In this document: one piece after another, positions 45,292-53,556 of the stretch | Layout: every line of letters begins with the position of its first letter | How positions within the stretch are numbered: the stretch's first letter is position 1 | Assembly (NCBI GenBank): GCA_023429785.1 | Contig: JAEZDD010000003.1 | Coordinates: 248,001-312,000, forward strand | Origin: Bacillota bacterium | GTDB lineage: Bacteria; Bacillota; Clostridia; Oscillospirales; Ruminococcaceae | Direction of reading: 5' to 3' | DNA length: 64,000 nucleotides | The notes under the pieces: model-generated | The model's database searches: none | The model's input: only the letters and a program-made list of their open reading frames with translations | What the model was told of the DNA's origin: nothing | Program-made: the position numbers and the translations under genes

Positions 45292-46143
45292 TTAGCCCTT
45301 TGTAGAACCGCCAGTAACCCCTTCGACATAGAAGCGCTGCATTATAACAAAGAGAATTGTTATAGGAATTGCTATTAAAACAGCGCCGGCACAGAACTGT
45401 GTGAAATATTTATACATATTCTCTCTAGAAATCATCTTGTATAAGCCAAGAGCAATAGTATAGTTATCATAATTGTCCTTCATGATAACACTAACAAAAA
45501 TGAAGTCAACCCAAGGACTTATGAATGAGGTCAGCGCAGTATAGATTAAAATCGGCTTTGACAGCGGCAGAGTTATTCTCCAGAAAATCTGATTTTTGGT
45601 TGCACCGTCAATTGTTGCCGCCTCATCGAGCGCTTTTGGGATTGTATCAAAAAATCCCTTAGCAATCATATATGTGAGGCAAGCACCGCCTGAATAGACA
45701 AGAACAAGTGAGAATAGTGACTGTGTCATCCCTATAGCCTTAAATATATGATATATTGCTATCATGCTCATGAAGCCCGGGAACATATTAAGAATAAGTG
45801 ATACGTTTAAATACTTTCTTCTAGCTTTAAATCTAAGTCTGCTGAATGTATAGCTCACCATCATAACGAATAAGGTTGAAATTATACAGCTGCAAACAGC
45901 GACTAAAAATGTATTCCCAAACCATCGAGGAAAGTTGAAAAGCTCAGTTTTTGTGAACAAATCAACATAATGCGATACTGTGAATCCCTTTGGCCAAATA
46001 TAAAAAGGAACTCCATTTTCAGTATTAAAGGAAATCAAAATCAGCCAAGCTATGGGGAACAGCCAGATAACAGACAGAACTGAGAGAAAAATATGAATGA
46101 ATGTGTTTGAAAGTGCTGTTCTGAATTTATAACTTTTCATCAT
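45292..46143 (-). CDS. malG: Maltodextrin ABC transporter permease MalG-like
   Basis: 283 residues, six membrane helices, with the EAA loop ALDEAATIDGATKNQIFWRITLP that contacts the ATPase. It overlaps the malF stop (ATGA), so the two are translationally coupled; ATGATG gives two possible starts three bases apart. The end VEGVTGGSTKG is typical of MalG/GanQ proteins. No malK-like ATPase is in the operon. Confidence 0.93.
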   Translation of the reverse strand: MMKSYKFRTALSNTFIHIFLSVLSVIWLFPIAWLILISFNTENGVPFYIWPKGFTVSHYVDLFTKTELFNFPRWFGNTFLVAVCSCIISTLFVMMVSYTFSRLRFKARRKYLNVSLILNMFPGFMSMIAIYHIFKAIGMTQSLFSLVLVYSGGACLTYMIAKGFFDTIPKALDEAATIDGATKNQIFWRITLPLSKPILIYTALTSFISPWVDFIFVSVIMKDNYDNYTIALGLYKMISRENMYKYFTQFCAGAVLIAIPITILFVIMQRFYVEGVTGGSTKG

Positions 46144-47618
46144 GAGAACTGATCCTCCTTCTTTGAAGATGCAGTTATGTTAAAGGTAATGAGTGCGAAA
46201 ACTGCGCTTATTACAAATATCAGTATGCCGATAGTTGAAGCTAAATTATAGTCCTGTTGATTAACGGTTAGTCCATACAGCCATGTAACAAGCAGGTCTG
46301 TTTTTCCCGCCTGATAATAGTCAAGCGACTTTGGCCCGCCGGCAGTCAGGAGATAAATAACGTTAAAGTTATTAATGTTTCCTATAAATGCTGTGATAAG
46401 ATATGGCGTTGTCACAAAAAGCATATATGGAAGTGTGATTTTTGTGAATGATTTGTATGGACCGGCGCCATCAATTCGGGCGCTCTCATACATCTCCTGC
46501 GGGATATTCATGAGAATTCCTGTCGTGATTAGCATTGTGTATGGAATACCAATCCAAAGGTTAACAATCAAAACGGTAATTCTCGCATAGTTTACGTTTG
46601 TGAGGAAAGGGATAGCGGACTTAATCCATCCGAGCTGCTGCAAAATTGCGTTAATCGGCCCTGAGGTTTCAAGCATTTTTGAAACCAACAGGAGGGTAAC
46701 AAACTGAGGAACTGCAATTGTTATTACGAAAATTGTTCTCCACATTGATTTTAGTCTGATGCCTTTTTTGTTGATAGCCATAGCCAGTACCATACCTAAA
46801 ATATAGCTTGTCACAGTCGCAATAACTGCCCAAACCAATGTCCAGCTTAACACTCCCCAGAATGTATTTGACTGAACCTTGTCAACAACAAACAAATTTT
46901 TGAAGTTATTTAGCCCGACCCATGTGAAAAGATTCCCCGGTGGCTGATGATTGGCATCAAAGTTCGTGAAAGCCATTAACACCATGAAAACAATCGGAAG
47001 TATTGTGAAGGCTATTACCATGATTGTTGGAAGGGATAGCAGAGTGATATGAAATTTTTCATCAAGCAGCGACTTTATGTCGTCAATAATTCCAGGCAGC
47101 TTCTTGCCGCTTTTCTTTATAAGCTGAGCTTTATATGAGGACTTGATGCTCACGACATAAACAACTAGAAATGCCAATGAAATGAAAATAGTAAAAACAC
47201 TATATAATAGTATAAGCATTGAATTGTCGCCCTGAATATATTTGAAAATTTCGAGTTCTTGGTCCCACACCTCGTACTTTATGGCTACTCCCAGTGTGTT
47301 AAAATGTACTATATATTTCAATCCAAAAGTAATCAAGTAATATATGTATGCAACTTGAACTCCGAAAAATAATAGTCCTTTGATAATTTGTCCACGGCAG
47401 ATATTGCCGAAGCCCATGATTAGGTATGAAACCTTTGTGAATATATCGCCTTTAATAAACATCATTACAAATGATTTGAATGCATTAAAAATGCTTATGA
47501 AAAACATGCCAATGGCTTTAAAAAAAATAATAATATTTTTTAAAATATTCTTTGGCAGGTGGATTATTGCTGTTGCAAAATTCGAAAAAAAGCTATTATT
47601 ATAGTGATATTCGGCCAC
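46140..47618 (-). CDS. malF: Maltodextrin ABC transporter permease MalF-like
   Basis: 492 residues. The GTG at 47618 is preferred because GAGGAGG lies nine bases before it; the ATG at 47636 has no ribosome site and itself contains that AGGAGG. The C-terminal half is a normal six-helix permease with EMYESARIDGAGPYKSFTKITLP. The first 190 residues are an extra region with about four hydrophobic segments and two amphipathic ones (FKAIGMFFISIFNAFKSFV), longer than usual MalF but seen in several clostridial homologues. Confidence 0.88.
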   Translation of the reverse strand: MAEYHYNNSFFSNFATAIIHLPKNILKNIIIFFKAIGMFFISIFNAFKSFVMMFIKGDIFTKVSYLIMGFGNICRGQIIKGLLFFGVQVAYIYYLITFGLKYIVHFNTLGVAIKYEVWDQELEIFKYIQGDNSMLILLYSVFTIFISLAFLVVYVVSIKSSYKAQLIKKSGKKLPGIIDDIKSLLDEKFHITLLSLPTIMVIAFTILPIVFMVLMAFTNFDANHQPPGNLFTWVGLNNFKNLFVVDKVQSNTFWGVLSWTLVWAVIATVTSYILGMVLAMAINKKGIRLKSMWRTIFVITIAVPQFVTLLLVSKMLETSGPINAILQQLGWIKSAIPFLTNVNYARITVLIVNLWIGIPYTMLITTGILMNIPQEMYESARIDGAGPYKSFTKITLPYMLFVTTPYLITAFIGNINNFNVIYLLTAGGPKSLDYYQAGKTDLLVTWLYGLTVNQQDYNLASTIGILIFVISAVFALITFNITASSKKEDQFS

Positions 47619-47665
47619 TTTATCCAGCCTCCTCATTTTAGACTAAATCATACATTTATTTATAA

Positions 47666-47694
47666 GTAGCTTGAGGTAATATACCCCAAGCTAC
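47666..47694 (-). other. Intercistronic stem-loop between malE and malF
   Basis: GTAGCTTG (47666-47673) pairs with CAAGCTAC (47687-47694), with an inner GGTA/TACC stem; no T tract follows. Such hairpins protect the upstream malE part of the message, so that more binding protein than permease is made. Confidence 0.65.
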
Positions 47695-47729
47695 AAATAA
47701 TGAAAAAGTTATTGGCGAGAAATTATTTA

Positions 47730-48938
47730 TTACTTAACAATTTGAGCAACCATTGCATCTAGCTGATCCTTGATTGACTTTGAGTAATCCTTTGTTTCCA
47801 TAGCTGTTCCGAAAGCCTCTGCCGGTGTCCAGTAGTTGCCTGAAACGCTGTTTTGTAGAGTAGCGTATGCGCTTTGTGCGATTAGTGCTGAAAGAGCGAT
47901 GTCAGCCTTAACAGCGTCATTTGAAGCTGCCTTTGTGTTAGATGGGCCATAGCCTAGAGTTGTGAATCTTTCCAGCTGGCTTTGTTCGTTTGTTAGGAAT
48001 TCAGCAAGTGCCATTGCATCAACCGGTGCTTTAGTCTGGCTGTTAACGCCATACTGCTTGTAGCCTGCGAAGCTGCTCATTTGTGTATCCTTATCGCCAA
48101 CCTTGAAGGTTGGAAGCTTTGTAGCAGCGTAGTTAGCGCCTAGTTTTTCCTTGATAGCAGCAGCGTTCCATGTTCCTGTTACGCAAGCAGCAATCTTTGT
48201 GCCGATATTAGCTGTGATAACAGCATCGTCACCTGTTAAAAATGCTTTGTTAGCTGTGATGTTCTTGATTGATTCTCCAACCTTAACGCCTGTATCGTTG
48301 TTAAAATCACAGGTTTGCTTGCCATCAGCTGTCAGCTCAAGCTTGCCGCCTGCGCCTAGGAAGAATGAAGCAATGAACCAGCCGTTTGAAACGTCCATAA
48401 ATACGTTCTTGCCCTTTGAGCCGGCAACGTCAAGCATTTTTTCGAATGATTTTACATCATCCTCTGTGAATACACTCTTGTCATAGTACATGAAGTATCC
48501 GTTGTCAGCTGTAGCAGGATAAGCATATAGCTTTCCGTTGTATGTAGCGGCTTCAATTGAACCCTTTGAGTTAGCAGATACGATAGCATCCTTGTTCTTT
48601 GTTACTTCGTATAGTGCTCCTGCCTTAACCAAGTCGTATAGCTGGTCATTTGGCATTGAGAATACGTCAGCAGCAGCGGCTGGGTCTTCCAGATATGTTT
48701 TCTTTGCATCAGGCTCACCAACAACAGCTATTGTGATTGTGTATTCCTTGTCTGGGTTTGCTGCCTTAAATTTGTCTGTTAATGTCTTTAATAGAGCTTG
48801 GTCTTTTTCTCCGCCCCATACCTTTAGAGATACCTTCGCTTTTTCCTTTGGAGTTGATGAACTATCACTATTTTTGCCACAAGCAGCAAGTGATGCACAC
48901 ATAACAACAGCTAGACATAGTGCTAAAAATTTCTTCAT
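47730..48938 (-). CDS. malE: Maltodextrin-binding lipoprotein
   Basis: 402 residues: a lipoprotein signal with lipobox SLAAC (Cys at 20), a Ser/Thr linker (GKNSDSSSTPKEK), then a class I sugar-binding fold (SLKVWGGEKDQALLKTLTDKF; AYPATADNGYFMYYDKS). It captures maltodextrins outside the cell. AAAGGAG precedes the ATG. It follows the lacI-type regulator by 49 bp and is followed by a stem-loop. Confidence 0.9.
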   Translation of the reverse strand: MKKFLALCLAVVMCASLAACGKNSDSSSTPKEKAKVSLKVWGGEKDQALLKTLTDKFKAANPDKEYTITIAVVGEPDAKKTYLEDPAAAADVFSMPNDQLYDLVKAGALYEVTKNKDAIVSANSKGSIEAATYNGKLYAYPATADNGYFMYYDKSVFTEDDVKSFEKMLDVAGSKGKNVFMDVSNGWFIASFFLGAGGKLELTADGKQTCDFNNDTGVKVGESIKNITANKAFLTGDDAVITANIGTKIAACVTGTWNAAAIKEKLGANYAATKLPTFKVGDKDTQMSSFAGYKQYGVNSQTKAPVDAMALAEFLTNEQSQLERFTTLGYGPSNTKAASNDAVKADIALSALIAQSAYATLQNSVSGNYWTPAEAFGTAMETKDYSKSIKDQLDAMVAQIVK

Positions 48939-48987
48939 AATTTTTCTCCTTTTTTTGAATGTATTATCAACATACCCTTATGGTATG

Positions 48988-50010
48988 CTAATGACTTGTG
49001 TTCAGGTTTTTAACCGATGACCCCACCACTAATTCAGCGTCGACCAAAATATGCTTCGCGCCTTCACCCGACTTGATGTTTTCAACAATCAGCTCAACAC
49101 TTTTTTGTGCTATTAAGTCAGCCGGCTGTCTTATTGTTGTTATTGTCGGATTATAATATGCCGCAAGCTCGATTCCGTCAAAACCGATTATCGAAATATC
49201 CTCCGGAATTCTAAGCCCGCTGTCAATCACAGCCTTTGCAGCCCCGATAGCCATAGTATCTGACATCGCAAAAATCGCCGTGACATCTGTTAATCTATCA
49301 AAGGCTCCCTTTGTCGCCATGTAAGCTGGTTTAATCAAGAAATTTGATTCGATATAATATCTTCTGTCAAACTTCATGTTGTGTTCCTTAAAGCTGTCAA
49401 GAACCCCTTGAAATCTAAGCCCTATGCTGTCATCGCTGTTCGGGACAGAGCCGATTATTGCAATTTTCCTGTGACCGTTGTCAAATAAGTAGTCAACCGC
49501 TGTTTTTGTCACCTTTCTATCATCTATGCTGACGCTGGATACATAACTTAGATTCACCTTCTGTGCGGCGACAGTTGAATAAACGCATGGGATTTTAAGA
49601 TTTTTTATCTCTTCCCTTTTCTCATTGGCATCTCCGCCCAGAAAAATAATACCTTCAATTTTTCTTTCAGCATAAAGCTTTTTCGCAACGTCAAATTCGT
49701 TTTCTGTTTCCTCTATATATTCAATAACAAACTGGTATTCATTATCGTTTATATACTTCTGCATTTTTTCAATAATACCGGCGAAAAACATATTCTGCTT
49801 CCCTCTGACTATTACTGAAATACATTTTGTGCTTCTTTGTTTTAAATGCTTTGCGTTATTATTTTGAATATAGTTAAATTCTTTGATTATATTTAAAATC
49901 TTATCTCTTGTATCTTCATTCACATCAGGGCGGTTGTTTAGCACTCTTGAAACTGTGCTTATCCCCACTCCAGCCTTTTTAGCGATATCCTTAATTGTAT
50001 AAATTTTCAC
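48988..50010 (-). CDS. LacI/MalR-family transcriptional repressor
   Basis: 340 residues. The GTG at 50010 is preferred: it is nine bases after GGAG and gives the short N-terminus KIYTIKDIAKKAGVG typical of the family; longer readings run through the operator. A LacI helix-turn-helix (TIKDIAKKAGVGISTVSRVLNN, about 4-25, hinge helix HLKQRSTKC about 55) leads to a periplasmic-binding-like effector domain. First gene of the maltodextrin operon, so it likely senses maltose or maltodextrin and controls its own operon through the two operators upstream. Confidence 0.9.
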   Translation of the reverse strand: MKIYTIKDIAKKAGVGISTVSRVLNNRPDVNEDTRDKILNIIKEFNYIQNNNAKHLKQRSTKCISVIVRGKQNMFFAGIIEKMQKYINDNEYQFVIEYIEETENEFDVAKKLYAERKIEGIIFLGGDANEKREEIKNLKIPCVYSTVAAQKVNLSYVSSVSIDDRKVTKTAVDYLFDNGHRKIAIIGSVPNSDDSIGLRFQGVLDSFKEHNMKFDRRYYIESNFLIKPAYMATKGAFDRLTDVTAIFAMSDTMAIGAAKAVIDSGLRIPEDISIIGFDGIELAAYYNPTITTIRQPADLIAQKSVELIVENIKSGEGAKHILVDAELVVGSSVKNLNTSH

Positions 50011-50025
50011 GGCTTCCATCTCCAC

Positions 50026-50049
50026 AAACGTTTCCGGTAACGTTTTCAT
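50026..50049 (-). promoter_or_regulatory. Operator O1 for the LacI-type repressor
   Basis: Contains AACGTTTCCGGTAACGTT, an inverted repeat with central CCGG. It starts 16 bp from the repressor GTG, next to its ribosome site. Identical over 24 bp to O2. Confidence 0.75.
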
Positions 50050-50098
50050 AACTCTGGAAAAATATAATGAAAATTATTTTAAAATAACTTTCATTTAA

Positions 50099-50122
50099 AA
50101 ACGTTTCCGGTAACGTTTTCAT
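50099..50122 (-). promoter_or_regulatory. Operator O2 for the LacI-type repressor
   Basis: Identical 24-bp copy of O1 in the same orientation, exactly 73 bp away (about seven helical turns), which would place the two on the same DNA face. Confidence 0.75.
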
Positions 50123-50193
50123 TTGTTTTATAATAAAAAATTATTTCAGTAGGCTAAAATAATTTTTTAATTCTGTATTGTATAAAATCTTAA

Positions 50194-50250
50194 TTGGTAC
50201 CGTTTCCAATGCTCTGTATGTATATTAACATCCTTTGTTACTTTTGTCAA
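50194..50250 (-). promoter_or_regulatory. Promoter of the maltodextrin operon with degenerate O3
   Basis: Minus strand TTGACA (50250-50245), 17 bases, TAATAT (50227-50222). Just after the -10 is ATTGG-N8-CCAAT with core TACCGTTTCC (50193-50210), a partial match to O1/O2. The leader would be about 200 nt. Confidence 0.6.
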
Positions 50251-50533
50251 TATATTTTTTTGATTTATTTAATTATTTTAGTGAATTTGAATATATTTGT
50301 TAGCTTTGAATAAAAATACTGTCATTTTGAATGCGTTTTATTTAAATAATTTGTTTATTGTGCACAATAGATTGTTAGCACTTTTTAAAGGCATTGGTTG
50401 ATTAAAATATCAGACATTTTATACACTTATGTTCATTTTAGCATAAAAATGCTACGCCCTCCTTGTTAGAAAATGGCTTTAACCCATCACGCCAAGAAGC
50501 ACAACGCAACATATTTCAACTTACGAAATTACA

Positions 50534-52192
50534 CTATATTTCTTTCATTTTTCCGTTTATTATGTCAATTTTAACCTTGTGACGAATTTGAAATAATGAG
50601 TATTCGATTATGATACAATTATTATTATCAGTCACCACGATATCAGTTGCACCCTGTAATTCGAGAGTATTCACAAATAATTCCTTATGGCTTTCATTAT
50701 ATTTTGACACATTATCAGAAGTGAATAAAAGGCAACCGAACAAGCCATTGACAAAGCTCAGCGTCCTTTTCTGTGAATTTGACATTTTGATATTGTCATC
50801 TCTGAGAAGGAAAACGTCGGGGTCGTTCAAGAATGCTCTTCCGTTCAGATGACGACGATAAATCGAATTTCTCACTGCGCTTTTTGTCGAGACTCTTTCA
50901 CGGTGGATTAATTTCATATACAGCTTATCGTCCCAGTCAAGTGAAACATCAGCGCCAATCCGACAAAAATCAACCTTCCCAAATGCCGGTGCCAGCGGAA
51001 CGCCACAGCCAAGAATCAGCTTGTCGCCGACACATTCCCTTAAAAAGTCCATTGCTTCGCACATAACCTGACCGCGAGTTTTATTGTGCTGAGGAATGAG
51101 GCACACAGAATAAAGGAAATCGAGCTTAACCAGCCCATAACCCCAATCGTTTAGAATTGTGTCAAATACATTTCTGATATATTCTCTGACATTTTCATTA
51201 TAAATATCGAGCGTATAAAACCCGCTCCAATTGCTCCCAGCCTTAACGTAATCTCCTTTTTCATCATTTAATACCCAGTCGGGATGCTTTTTGAATAACT
51301 CGGAGCGGTTTTCACAGGAAAAGGGGGCAAGCCATAGCCCGGGGATTAAATCCTTTTCGCTTATCTTATCAGCAATTTCCTTCATTCCGTTCGGAAACTT
51401 CGTTTTGTCAGTTAAAAGCCAGTCGCCGACGGCAGTCTGATATCCGTCGTCAATCTGAAAAATGTCAAGCTTATCCTCAAAGGAGTATACAGCCTCAAGA
51501 TTATCGAGAATTTTCTTTTCATTAATATTCTGATAGTGATTATACCAGCTTGTATATCCGGTTTTTGGCTGAACCTTTGGCTTTTCGATATTCATGAGAG
51601 AAAAATACTCGTCGAAAACTGTCTTTTCACTGCCTTTAAGGAATGCAATTTCAAAAGGGGTATACTCCTTGTCAATCTCAAGCCCCTTGCAATCCTTTTC
51701 GATTATAATTTTAGAATTGATAATATCAAAATTGATTATTGTATAGCCATTTCTTTCGGTCAGAGAGCCAACAAAATCAAGCTCACTGTGGTTTCTGACA
51801 TAGGCATAGGAAAAGCCATGCAGAATGCCTATTTTGTTTTGATATTCTTTAAAATCATAGTCCCCGTATTTATTGAGAGAAAACCTGTCGACGATAAATT
51901 TCGGGATAAAATTGATTCCACGCATTTTGTCGCTGACGGTTAATTCCCGACTATCCGTCCATGACTGATAGCCGTTTAAGAAAAGTCTGGAGTCGGGGGC
52001 GAACTGAAAATCCTTAATCATCCTCAGCTCTTGAATTTTGAGGCACCTTTCTGTCACGATTTTCAGCGAGACAACTTTGTTTTCTTTAAAAACAAAAGCT
52101 TTGAAGTCTTGATTTTCTATTGAATCCTTAAATTCAAGAGTTTTAATATCAGAGCCGATTGAATAAGAAAATTTAAATTTTATACTATTCAT
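50534..52192 (-). CDS. Alpha-galactosidase, GH36 family (divergent)
   Basis: 552 residues from the ATG at 52192 (AAAGGGTG upstream). An N-terminal beta domain (about 1-190) precedes a barrel with FQIDDGYQTAVGDWL, PGLWLAPF, the nucleophile Asp in LVKLDFLYS (about 359) and the acid/base Asp region CRIGADVSLDWD (about 415). It is shorter than the 720-residue Bacillus-type GH36 enzymes and fits the smaller clostridial/archaeal-like group. No signal peptide, so it is cytoplasmic; galactose would go to GalK at 9.5 kb. No transporter is adjacent. Confidence 0.85.
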   Translation of the reverse strand: MNSIKFKFSYSIGSDIKTLEFKDSIENQDFKAFVFKENKVVSLKIVTERCLKIQELRMIKDFQFAPDSRLFLNGYQSWTDSRELTVSDKMRGINFIPKFIVDRFSLNKYGDYDFKEYQNKIGILHGFSYAYVRNHSELDFVGSLTERNGYTIINFDIINSKIIIEKDCKGLEIDKEYTPFEIAFLKGSEKTVFDEYFSLMNIEKPKVQPKTGYTSWYNHYQNINEKKILDNLEAVYSFEDKLDIFQIDDGYQTAVGDWLLTDKTKFPNGMKEIADKISEKDLIPGLWLAPFSCENRSELFKKHPDWVLNDEKGDYVKAGSNWSGFYTLDIYNENVREYIRNVFDTILNDWGYGLVKLDFLYSVCLIPQHNKTRGQVMCEAMDFLRECVGDKLILGCGVPLAPAFGKVDFCRIGADVSLDWDDKLYMKLIHRERVSTKSAVRNSIYRRHLNGRAFLNDPDVFLLRDDNIKMSNSQKRTLSFVNGLFGCLLFTSDNVSKYNESHKELFVNTLELQGATDIVVTDNNNCIIIEYSLFQIRHKVKIDIINGKMKEI

Positions 52193-52579
52193 TTCATTCA
52201 CCCTTTTTTATAGTTTCAAAAAACTTTTCCATATTATACTGCTGTGCCAAAAGCCAGAAAAAAAGCATTATCCTTGACGTCAATATAGAAATACCTATGC
52301 TATAATTTATCCCATTTATTCCAATTAATTCGACGTAAGCTATAAATAGGCAAGGAAAGCTCAAAGCTTTGCATTAACTAGGCGATAAAAACCATTCAAA
52401 AAATCCCCCCTATGGAGTGAATTTGGTCAGGATGAATACTTGGTCGTTCTTATTTTCAACAAATATTGCATATAGTGTGACGTTTTATTAGTTTATTCCA
52501 ACAAAAATTATATCTATCTATTGTTCATAATCAACAATAGTGGTATAATTTTTATAATTTAATATAATGGGGTAAAAAG
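52193..52579. other. Divergent intergenic region with possible structured RNA
   Basis: 387 bp without a gene. A perfect palindrome TTGACGTCAA (52274-52283) lies about 40 bp upstream of a TATAAT for alpha-galactosidase (minus, 52238-52233). On the plus strand an extended -10 TGCTATAAT (ends 52306) precedes a stretch (52325-52480) that is richer in GC than its surroundings and folds into a stem AAAGCT/AGCTTT, a C6 run, and two copies of GAAT-TTGGTC. I could not match it to a known riboswitch. Confidence 0.4.
52521..52549 (+). promoter_or_regulatory. Promoter of the HAD hydrolase gene
   Basis: TTGTTC, 17 bases, TATAAT with extended TGG; 31 bases before the start codon. Confidence 0.6.
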
Positions 52580-53398
52580 ATGAAATATAAGGTACTTGTT
52601 CTTGATATTGACGGGACGCTAAATAATTCGAAAAAAGAGGTTTCACAAAAAACAAAGCTCGCACTAAAAAAAGCACAGGAAAAGGGTATTATCGTTGTCC
52701 TTGCCTCCGGTCGCCCGACTTGTGGAATAACCCATATCGCTAATGAAATCGAGCTTGAAAAATACGGCGGCTATATCCTTTCTTTTAACGGCGGGAAAAT
52801 TACTAACTGTAAAACCAATGAAGTAATATACGAAAAGTCAATACCTCGGGAAAATGTAGCCGAAATCTATGACATTTCAAAAGAATATGGCGTTAATATT
52901 CTGACATATTCTGATGATTCTGTTATATCTGAAAACGATGATAAATATCTTGAAATCGAATGCAGAATAAATAAAATTGAATGCACTCAGGTTGAGAGCT
53001 TTAAAGCCAGCGTGAATTATGCTATTCCAAAATGCCTTATGCTTGGTGACGGCGACTATCTGGCTGAAATTGAGCCTAAGGTTCGTGAAAGACTTGGTGA
53101 CGGCTACAATGTTTTCCGTTCCGAGCCATTTTTCCTAGAGGTTATGCCTCAGAATATTGACAAGGCATATTCACTCGAAAGACTTTTAGACCACCTTGGT
53201 ATGACAAAGCATGATATGATTGCCTGCGGAGATGGCTTCAATGATATTTCGATGATATCTTATGCAGGACTAGGGGTGGCAATGGCGAATGCCCAGCCGT
53301 CAGTCAAGGAGGTTGCAAACTTCATTACACTTTCAAACGATGACGATGGAGTTGCTCATGTTATCGAAAAATTTATTTTAATAGAAAATATCGCATAA
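52580..53398 (+). CDS. Cof-type HAD-superfamily sugar phosphatase
   Basis: 272 residues with the HAD motifs: DIDGTLNNSKK (nucleophile Asp at 9), SGRPT (motif II), a C2B cap (about 85-185), and GDGFNDISMI (motif IV). The Cof group dephosphorylates sugar phosphates, FMN or similar; the exact substrate cannot be read. GGGG lies eight bases before the ATG. It has its own promoter and terminator. Confidence 0.9.
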   Translation: MKYKVLVLDIDGTLNNSKKEVSQKTKLALKKAQEKGIIVVLASGRPTCGITHIANEIELEKYGGYILSFNGGKITNCKTNEVIYEKSIPRENVAEIYDISKEYGVNILTYSDDSVISENDDKYLEIECRINKIECTQVESFKASVNYAIPKCLMLGDGDYLAEIEPKVRERLGDGYNVFRSEPFFLEVMPQNIDKAYSLERLLDHLGMTKHDMIACGDGFNDISMISYAGLGVAMANAQPSVKEVANFITLSNDDDGVAHVIEKFILIENIA

Positions 53399-53416
53399 AT
53401 ATTTATTATATAAAAG

Positions 53417-53439
53417 CATCGTTAGACGGCGGTGTTTTT
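53417..53439 (+). terminator. Terminator after the HAD hydrolase gene
   Basis: A 7-bp stem with G-U pairs (53417-53423 with 53428-53434) followed by T5. Confidence 0.6.
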
Positions 53440-53484
53440 ATTGCTTTATTATGGAAATAATGATATGATATTAGCTGATAGTAA

Positions 53485-53499
53485 TGTGACATTATCACA
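53485..53499. promoter_or_regulatory. CRP/FNR-like palindrome TGTGA-N5-TCACA
   Basis: TGTGACATTATCACA sits 58 bp before the start of the CoA-disulfide-reductase fusion. It resembles Crp/FNR or Rex-type sites, but the 5-base spacer is one short of classical Crp. Confidence 0.5.
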
Positions 53500-53556
53500 G
53501 AAGTTTTTTTGAATTTCGGATATACTAACATTAAAAAGCTGAAAGGAAATGATTTT

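Larger units (their letters stand above)
50011..50533. other. Maltodextrin regulatory region
   Basis: 523 bp without a gene, between lacI and the alpha-galactosidase stop. It holds one good minus-strand promoter, two identical operators, a third degenerate site, and a 12-bp perfect palindrome ATTGTGCACAAT (50357-50368). The stretch 50370-50533 shows only a small TAGCAT/ATGCTA hairpin (about 50439-50454) that may weakly end the alpha-galactosidase message. Confidence 0.6.

Noticed and set aside
52325..52480. Known riboswitch (c-di-GMP, purine, SAM, THF, glnA types)
   Set aside because: None of the conserved cores of these classes could be found; kept only as a possible structured RNA.
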